A stretch of 64,000 bases of DNA, taken from contig UQUZ01000002.1 of assembly GCA_900544375.1 (NCBI GenBank), positions 1 to 64,000 of the forward strand, in the 5' to 3' direction. The notes beneath the pieces were generated by a model. It had not been told where the DNA came from and ran no database searches. It saw only the letters and a program-made list of their open reading frames with translations. Positions 59,095 to 64,000 of the stretch are shown piece by piece; position 1 is the stretch's first letter; each line of letters opens with the position of its first letter. The stretch comes from an uncultured Oscillospiraceae bacterium (GTDB lineage: Bacteria > Bacillota > Clostridia > Oscillospirales > Acutalibacteraceae). A program made the position numbers and the translations under genes.

Positions 59095-59234
59095 GTTTTT
59101 TTCGGGCAGGGAGGAGGACAATCCGCTATTTTCGGCGGATGGAGCGCATATTCTTGCAAGGGATATGGTACTTTTCGGCTTTGGAGAAGAGTTTAAGAAC
59201 GGATTGGGCGCCTAAAAAAGCGGATGCAAGCAGG

Positions 59235-59263
59235 TTGACCTTAGCGGTAATATGCTATAAAAT
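59235..59263 (+). promoter_or_regulatory. Promoter of the TVP38-galactokinase genes
   Basis: TTGACC (59235-59240) and TAAAAT (59258-59263) are 17 bases apart, about 108 bases before the TVP38 start. Confidence 0.65.
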
Positions 59264-59370
59264 AGACTTCACAGAACGGATCGGCCCTGCCACGAGCCTG
59301 CCCACGGTCGTTTTTGTCTATCCGAATACCATTCCTTGCAAATGAATTGCGGCTAAGGAGGAGCGATTGC

Positions 59371-60120
59371 TTGAAAACCAAAGAGTTTACCCGGCGTAAA
59401 CTGCTGAATCTGAGCGCATATCTGCTCCTGATCGCGGCGGCTGTGCTGGTGATCCTTACGCTGCTGATGCAAATTCCCTCAATCCAGAAATGGTATGAAC
59501 AGTTTCAATTCACTCTGGTGGAGTTCGAGCGGGCGGTCGCCTCAATCCCTTACCGGTGGCTAATCCCTTTTGTCATTGAGCTGCTCTTTCTGGTTAAGGC
59601 ATGGATTCCGGTAATCCCTGTGTCGGCGATCGGCGTGATCTCCGGCATGGTGTTTTCCGTTCCCGTCGCATTCGTGCTCAATCTGGGTGGAGTTGTCATT
59701 TTGATGTCCGCAAGGTATCTGGCAGGGATGCACATCGGCCCTTCCAATATTCAAAAGGTGCTCCGGCGTTACCCTTCCGTGCGTGAGATTTTGGAGGCCA
59801 AAGGAGCGCTCAGCCCGGTGCTCCTGTTTGTTTTTCGGCTTGTGCCGAGCTTTCCAATCAATACGATTAGCCAGCTTTATGGCTCTATGGAATATACGTA
59901 CTGGAAATATATTTTGATTTCCCTCGCGGGATTTGCACCGAAGCTGCTTTCCTATTCTTTCATCGGGCGCAATGTGTATGATCCGCTTTCGTGGAGCTTT
60001 ATCCTGCCGATCGTGGTCCTGTTGGTGTTGTCCGGTCTTTCCATTCTGCTGCTGAATTGGTCGCTGGAGCTGATTGAGCAAAGGCGCAAGCGCGGTGGGA
60101 AGGGTGGCACAAAGATATAG
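59371..60120 (+). CDS. TVP38/TMEM64-family (VTT domain) membrane protein
   Basis: The 249-residue protein has about five or six membrane helices and the VTT domain marks: IPVSAIGVISGMVFSVPVAFVLNLGG, a re-entrant segment before PVLLFVFRLVPSFPINTISQLYG, and SYSFIGRNVYDPLS. The family includes DedA-like proteins that may move lipids across membranes; the role is not proven. The start is a TTG at 59371, seven bases after AAGGAGGAG. The galactokinase gene lies 41 bases downstream and may share its transcript. Confidence 0.87.
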   Translation: MKTKEFTRRKLLNLSAYLLLIAAAVLVILTLLMQIPSIQKWYEQFQFTLVEFERAVASIPYRWLIPFVIELLFLVKAWIPVIPVSAIGVISGMVFSVPVAFVLNLGGVVILMSARYLAGMHIGPSNIQKVLRRYPSVREILEAKGALSPVLLFVFRLVPSFPINTISQLYGSMEYTYWKYILISLAGFAPKLLSYSFIGRNVYDPLSWSFILPIVVLLVLSGLSILLLNWSLELIEQRRKRGGKGGTKI

Positions 60121-60161
60121 CCTTTTCATCATCATTTTTACAAAAGGGAGTAGATTCGCAG

Positions 60162-61451
60162 ATGGCCGATATGAAAACGTTAAAAGAAACCCTGTTCAGC
60201 GGCGGGTACGATAGCGTTCTGAAGGAGGTATATTTATACGATGACTGCCTCGCTCAGCAGCGTAAGCGCTATGCAGATGTAATCGACAGCTTCATCAATC
60301 TCTTTGGGGCGGATCGGATCGGCGGTTTATACAGCGCCCCCGGCCGCACGGAGATTGGCGGCAATCACACCGATCATAACCATGGCCGTGTGTTGGCGGC
60401 AGGCATTGACCTGGATGCAATTGCGGTTGCCTCTAAAAATACGGATCATACCGTGCGGGTGAAGTCGGCAGGCTACCGCATGGATGTAGTAGATTTATCT
60501 GATCTGAGCGTCCAGGAGAAAGAAACAGGGCATTCCGCCGCCTTGGTGCGCGGCGTGTGCGCGCGCTTCCAACAGCTCGGTTACCGCATCGGCGGCTTTG
60601 ATGCAACAACGGCCTCTCGCGTGCTCAGCGGCTCCGGCCTATCTTCTTCGGCGGCGTTTGAGGTGCTGCTGGGTACGATCCTCAATTACTTATTCAACGA
60701 TGGGAAGATTGACCCTGTGGAAATTGCGCAGATTGCACAGTATGCGGAAAACGTCTATTTTGGCAAGCCCTGCGGGCTGCTCGATCAGATGGCAAGCTCT
60801 GTCAGCGGCTTTGTGATGATTGATTTTAAGGACCCATCCGCGCCGGTGATCGAGAAGGTCGATTTTGACTTTGCCTCCTGCGGGCACTCGCTGTGCATTG
60901 TCGATACCGGCGGAAACCATTCTGATTTAACCGAGGAATACGCGGCTGTTCGCGGGGAGATGGAGGCTGTAGCGGCAGAGTTTCAAAAGCCGGTTTTGCG
61001 CGAGGTCGAGGAAGAAACCTTTCGGCAGGGGATCCCCACGCTTCGTAACCGCGTGGGCGACCGCGCCATTCTGCGCGCGCTGCACTTCTATTGTGAGAAT
61101 AAGCGGGTGATTGAGGAAGTAGAGGCTCTGCGCTCCGGCGATTTTGAAACGTTTAAGGAAAAGGTGATTGAGAGCGGGCAGTCCTCCTTCATGTATAACC
61201 AGAATGTGTATACGCCCAGGCTTCCGAAGGAGCAGCCGATTGCGCTCGCTTTGCAGCTCACAGAGCAGATGCTGCGTGGGAAAGGGGCATGGCGCGTGCA
61301 TGGCGGCGGTTTCGCTGGGACGATTCAAGCCTTTGTTCCCAATGATTGCCTAGCGGAATACCAGGCGGAAATGGAGCGTATTTTCGGCGTGAACACCTGC
61401 TATGTGCTGTCCGTTCGCCCTGTCGGCGGCGTGCAGATTGCAGAGGAATAA
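60162..61451 (+). CDS. galK: Galactokinase (GHMP kinase)
   Basis: The 429-residue protein has the galactokinase signature in the form GRTEIGGNHTDHNHG (usually GRxNLIGEHTDY), the ATP loop SGSGLSSSAAFE, and the third motif VHGGGFAGTIQAF. It phosphorylates galactose at C1, the entry step of the Leloir pathway. The sequence differs enough from classical GalK that activity on N-acetylgalactosamine or another hexose is possible. Two ATG codons at 60162 and 60171 follow GGGAG. galT and galE are not in the window. A terminator follows. Confidence 0.87.
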   Translation: MADMKTLKETLFSGGYDSVLKEVYLYDDCLAQQRKRYADVIDSFINLFGADRIGGLYSAPGRTEIGGNHTDHNHGRVLAAGIDLDAIAVASKNTDHTVRVKSAGYRMDVVDLSDLSVQEKETGHSAALVRGVCARFQQLGYRIGGFDATTASRVLSGSGLSSSAAFEVLLGTILNYLFNDGKIDPVEIAQIAQYAENVYFGKPCGLLDQMASSVSGFVMIDFKDPSAPVIEKVDFDFASCGHSLCIVDTGGNHSDLTEEYAAVRGEMEAVAAEFQKPVLREVEEETFRQGIPTLRNRVGDRAILRALHFYCENKRVIEEVEALRSGDFETFKEKVIESGQSSFMYNQNVYTPRLPKEQPIALALQLTEQMLRGKGAWRVHGGGFAGTIQAFVPNDCLAEYQAEMERIFGVNTCYVLSVRPVGGVQIAEE

Positions 61452-61469
61452 AGCGTTTCATTTCAAACA

Positions 61470-61504
61470 AAAAAGCGTGGTCATTTTGTGTGGCCGCGCT
61501 TTTT
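61470..61504 (+). terminator. Terminator of the galactokinase gene
   Basis: AAAAAGCG (61470-61477) pairs with CGCTTTTT (61497-61504), with more pairing inside, followed by T. Confidence 0.8.
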
Positions 61505-61574
61505 CATATTTGCAGCAATTTTCGAATTACGCCTTGCGCTTTTTGTGAAATCTGTTAAAATAAATTAATATGGG

Positions 61575-62372
61575 GTGATTTCTGTGGTGGCATTGCTTTA
61601 TGGTATTGTGGTGTGTATCGCCACCTTGTTGGGAGCATTTGTCGGCCTTGGCGGCGGTGTGGTGATTAAGCCGGTTCTGGATGTCATCGGCGCCCATCCA
61701 TTGGAGCAGATCAGTTTTATTTCCTCCTGTGCGGTGTTTGCTATGTCTATCACGTCGATGGCAAAGCATATTCGGAATAAAACGCCGATCAAGCCATTCA
61801 TCGTCCTGTTAGTGGCGGCGGGCTCCGTGGCTGGGGGAATTTGCGGCAATACGCTGTTTGCTCAGGCGATGCAGGTCTCTGGAAGGCCGGAGTTGGTCAA
61901 GGGAGTCCAGTCTGCCATTTTGGCGTTTTTTTTGGCTTGTGTGATCCTCTCTGTGGTGATAAAGCACCGCACCTTCCATGTGACGAATCCACTTGCAATT
62001 TTGTTTGCGGGTTTCCTATTGGGCACGGCCGCCTCTTTTTTGGGCATTGGCGGCGGGCCGATCAATGTAGCGTTTTTAACGCTCTTTTTTTCCTTCTCCA
62101 TGAAGGACGCGGCGGTCTATTCTGTTGCGGTGATCTTTTTTTCACAGTGTTCCAATTTGATAACCACCGGAGTGACAACAGGCTTCCAGGGCTACGATTT
62201 GAAAATTTTGCTGATTGTAATTCCGTGCGCTGTTGCGGGCGGATTCATCGGCTCGGTGCTCAATCGGAGATGTAAGGAGTCCTCTATTCAGAGCGTTTTT
62301 GTGGTCGCCGTTTCGGCAGTCGCCTGCTTGGCGCTTTATAATGCGATCACCGCTTTGGTCACATTGGTTTGA
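61575..62372 (+). CDS. TauE/SafE-family sulfite/sulfonate exporter
   Basis: The 265-residue membrane protein has about eight helices and the family's two repeats: GLGGGVVIKPVLDVIG near the start and LGIGGGPINVAFLTLFF in the middle. Members export sulfite, sulfonates or similar anions. It lies just before a sulfatase gene, so a role in disposing of released sulfur anions is attractive though not shown. The start is a GTG at 61575 with a weak G-rich site; a second GTG at 61584 is possible. Confidence 0.87.
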   Translation: MISVVALLYGIVVCIATLLGAFVGLGGGVVIKPVLDVIGAHPLEQISFISSCAVFAMSITSMAKHIRNKTPIKPFIVLLVAAGSVAGGICGNTLFAQAMQVSGRPELVKGVQSAILAFFLACVILSVVIKHRTFHVTNPLAILFAGFLLGTAASFLGIGGGPINVAFLTLFFSFSMKDAAVYSVAVIFFSQCSNLITTGVTTGFQGYDLKILLIVIPCAVAGGFIGSVLNRRCKESSIQSVFVVAVSAVACLALYNAITALVTLV

Positions 62373-62375
62373 TTT

Positions 62376-62395
62376 TGCGACCCGTTTGAATCGAT
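62376..62395 (-). repeat. Fragment of the portable promoter repeat
   Basis: TTTGCGACCCGTTTGAA matches the core of the copies at 52750 and 59048, but the palindrome and -10 box are missing. It is a remnant just after the TauE-like gene stop. Confidence 0.45.
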
Positions 62396-62447
62396 TGAAA
62401 GATACGTGAGCTATTCTAAAGTAAGTGCGAAAGGATGAATCATTCAC

Positions 62448-63773
62448 ATGAGGCCGAACATTATCTTTTATTTCAGCGACCAACAGCGTTGGGATACCGT
62501 CAATGAGGAGGCCACTCCTAATTTGATGCAGCTTGCGCGGGAGGGAATTCAGTTTGAAAACTCCTATACCTGCCAGCCTGTCTGCGGCCCGGCGCGCGCT
62601 TGTCTGCAAACGGGCATGTATGCGACGCAGTGCGGCTGCTATTGGAATGGCGTGCCCCTGCCCCAAACAATCCGTCCGATGGCGGAATATTTCAATGAAG
62701 CAGGGTATGAAACGGCGTATGTTGGCAAATGGCATCTTGCCTCCGACCGGCTGCCAAACGTCGGTTTCCACTGCGAAAAAACAGCGATCCCGAAAGAGCG
62801 CCAGGGCGGCTATAAAAACTGGTGGCGCGCGGCGGACGTGCTGGAATTTACGTCCCACGGTTATGATGGATATGTGTTTGATGCAGAGGGCAATCAGATT
62901 GATTTTAAGGGTTACCGTGCGGACTGCATCAATGACTTCGCGCTGGAGTATCTCGATCAAAAAACCTCGGACGATCCGTTTTTCCTCTTCATCTCCCAGT
63001 TGGAGCCGCATCATCAGAACGACCGCCACTGCTATGAGGGGCCGAAGGAAACGGTAGAGAAATTTCGGGATTACCCGATCCCGCCGGATCTGTCCTTTTT
63101 AGAGGGCGATTATGAGAAAATGTACCCGGATTATATGGCGGCAATCAACCGGTTGGATGAAAACGTGGGCAGGCTGGTGGCAAAGCTCAAGGAGAAAGGC
63201 CTGTATGAAAACACCATCCTCATCTACACCAGCGACCATGGCTCCCACTTTAAAACGAGAAATTTGGAGTATAAACGTAGCTGCCATGATTCTGCCACCC
63301 ACACGCCGCTGATTATCCGCGGCGGTCCATTCCAAGGAGGCAAGAAGGAGGAGCGGCTCGTCAGCCTGATCGATTTGCCTCCTACCATGTTGGATCTTGC
63401 CGGGATTCCAATTCCGAAGAGCTATATGGGCCATTCCCTAGTCCGTGAGCTGGCAGGGGAGGAGCCGGAGCGCGACTGCGTGTTTATCCAAATCAGCGAA
63501 AGCCAGTGCGGCCGGGCAATTCGCACAAAGCAATATAAATATTCTGTTCGTGCACTCGCCCCCACAGGCTATACGATCCATCGTTCCCCGGTGTATTTTG
63601 AGGATTACCTCTATGATTTGACCAAGGATCCGATCGAAAAAAATAATCTTATCAAGGATCGCTCCTATGCTTTTGTACGGCAAAAGATGAAGAAGCTGCT
63701 TTTGCGTGAAATGGAGCGTGCGGGGGAGAAAAAACCCGTGATTCTCCCCGCTTACCGGAGCAGGAATAAGTAG
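62448..63773 (+). CDS. Sulfatase (formylglycine-dependent, cytoplasmic form)
   Basis: The 441-residue enzyme has the sulfatase fold: metal ligands in FYFSDQQRWD, the modification motif CGPAR (C46, to become formylglycine), VGKWHLAS, and IYTSDHGSHF with late metal ligands. There is no signal peptide, so it likely acts inside the cell on imported sulfated sugars. An anaerobic sulfatase-maturating radical SAM enzyme would be needed; none is seen in this window. A GPH-type transporter follows, giving import plus desulfation. Start: ATG at 62448 after AAAGGATG. Confidence 0.9.
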   Translation: MRPNIIFYFSDQQRWDTVNEEATPNLMQLAREGIQFENSYTCQPVCGPARACLQTGMYATQCGCYWNGVPLPQTIRPMAEYFNEAGYETAYVGKWHLASDRLPNVGFHCEKTAIPKERQGGYKNWWRAADVLEFTSHGYDGYVFDAEGNQIDFKGYRADCINDFALEYLDQKTSDDPFFLFISQLEPHHQNDRHCYEGPKETVEKFRDYPIPPDLSFLEGDYEKMYPDYMAAINRLDENVGRLVAKLKEKGLYENTILIYTSDHGSHFKTRNLEYKRSCHDSATHTPLIIRGGPFQGGKKEERLVSLIDLPPTMLDLAGIPIPKSYMGHSLVRELAGEEPERDCVFIQISESQCGRAIRTKQYKYSVRALAPTGYTIHRSPVYFEDYLYDLTKDPIEKNNLIKDRSYAFVRQKMKKLLLREMERAGEKKPVILPAYRSRNK

Positions 63774-63809
63774 AATATACCATTGGAGAGAAGAAAGGGT
63801 TGGTTGAAA

Positions 63810-64000
63810 GTGGAAACAAAATATCTCTCGCGGAAGGAAAAGCTGTCCTTTACTGTGGCGGCGTTCGGCCGCAGCGGAATTTACACCATTATGACGATGT
63901 TTTATATGGTTTTTCTTGTGGACGTTGTTTTCCAGGGCATGAAAAATGCAGGTGTGACCGCGAGCACCATCATTTTGGCAGGCCGTATTTTTGACGCTGC
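63810..64000 (+). CDS. GPH-type (MelB-like) sugar:cation symporter, N-terminal part
   Basis: The frame runs off the window end. It reads METKYLSRKEKLSFTVAAFG, then a first helix with IYTIMTMFYMVFLVDVVF and VTASTIILAGRIFDA, which is the N-terminal pattern of glycoside-pentoside-hexuronide transporters (MelB family). It would import a sugar, perhaps a sulfated one for the sulfatase encoded before it. The start is a GTG at 63810 or a TTG at 63804; AAGAAAGGG lies upstream of both. Confidence 0.8.
   Translation, partial: METKYLSRKEKLSFTVAAFGRSGIYTIMTMFYMVFLVDVVFQGMKNAGVTASTIILAGRIFDA

Overview
The window looks like chromosome of a spore-forming, anaerobic gut Firmicute, probably a Clostridia member of the Oscillospirales type. 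The inference rests on moderate GC, a lone MreB-type mreB, CotF-like coat genes, radical SAM and 2-oxoacid:ferredoxin oxidoreductase genes, SecG, an ECF sigma factor with an RsiV-type anti-sigma factor, and genes for mucin-like sugars. No rRNA, CRISPR array, phage module or intact insertion sequence was seen.

Layout. 0.2-12.6 kb: a membrane-tethered XRE regulator, an AraC/GyrI regulator, a TIGR03960/TIGR03936 radical SAM pair, tRNA-Pro(CGG), small conserved genes, a GHL10-type lipoprotein and a 1004-residue amidase. 13.2-26.9 kb: a sugar locus with a YesN/YesM-type two-component system, a degenerate double ABC ATPase, a complete sugar ABC importer (binding protein, RbsA-like ATPase, permease), an unclassified 801-residue glycosidase-like protein, a GH1 enzyme and a ROK kinase. 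27.1-30.5 kb: a MinD-like ATPase and a four-subunit 2-oxoacid:ferredoxin oxidoreductase. 30.5-32.5 kb: a cupin and a ferredoxin facing a Crp/Fnr gene across a perfect 18-bp palindrome.

32.6-43.1 kb: tRNA-fMet, tRNA-Lys(TTT), two small paralogous proteins, a secreted lipase, a CBM9-like protein, an NahK-like kinase, a GDPD-like protein, two spore-coat-type genes, an MFS transporter, Ogt, RsgA and tRNA-Leu(TAA). 43.4-49.2 kb: an envelope acyltransferase cluster (SGNH, DUF4358, ECF sigma, RsiV-like anti-sigma, MBOAT, DHHW). It reads as a stress-regulated O-acylation system. 49.2-64 kb: tRNA-Leu(CAA), a recombinase-fold remnant, two patatins, a nitroreductase, a CaCA antiporter behind a structured leader, mreB, DUF1292, a long non-coding transcription unit, secG, a TVP38 protein, galactokinase, a TauE-like permease, a sulfatase and the start of a GPH-type transporter.

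Two dispersed repeat families stand out. One carries its own promoter with operator-like palindromes (near 2.6, 12.7, 52.8-53.0 and 59.0 kb, with a remnant at 62.4 kb). The other is a hairpin leader ending in the Shine-Dalgarno sequence of the following gene (near 18.2, 31.8, 39.0, 45.7 and 52.0 kb). The best candidates for undescribed biology are these repeats, the roughly 560-nt promoter-to-terminator unit before secG, the sigma-linked acyltransferase cluster, and the sugar locus with its unclassified enzyme and degenerate ATPase.
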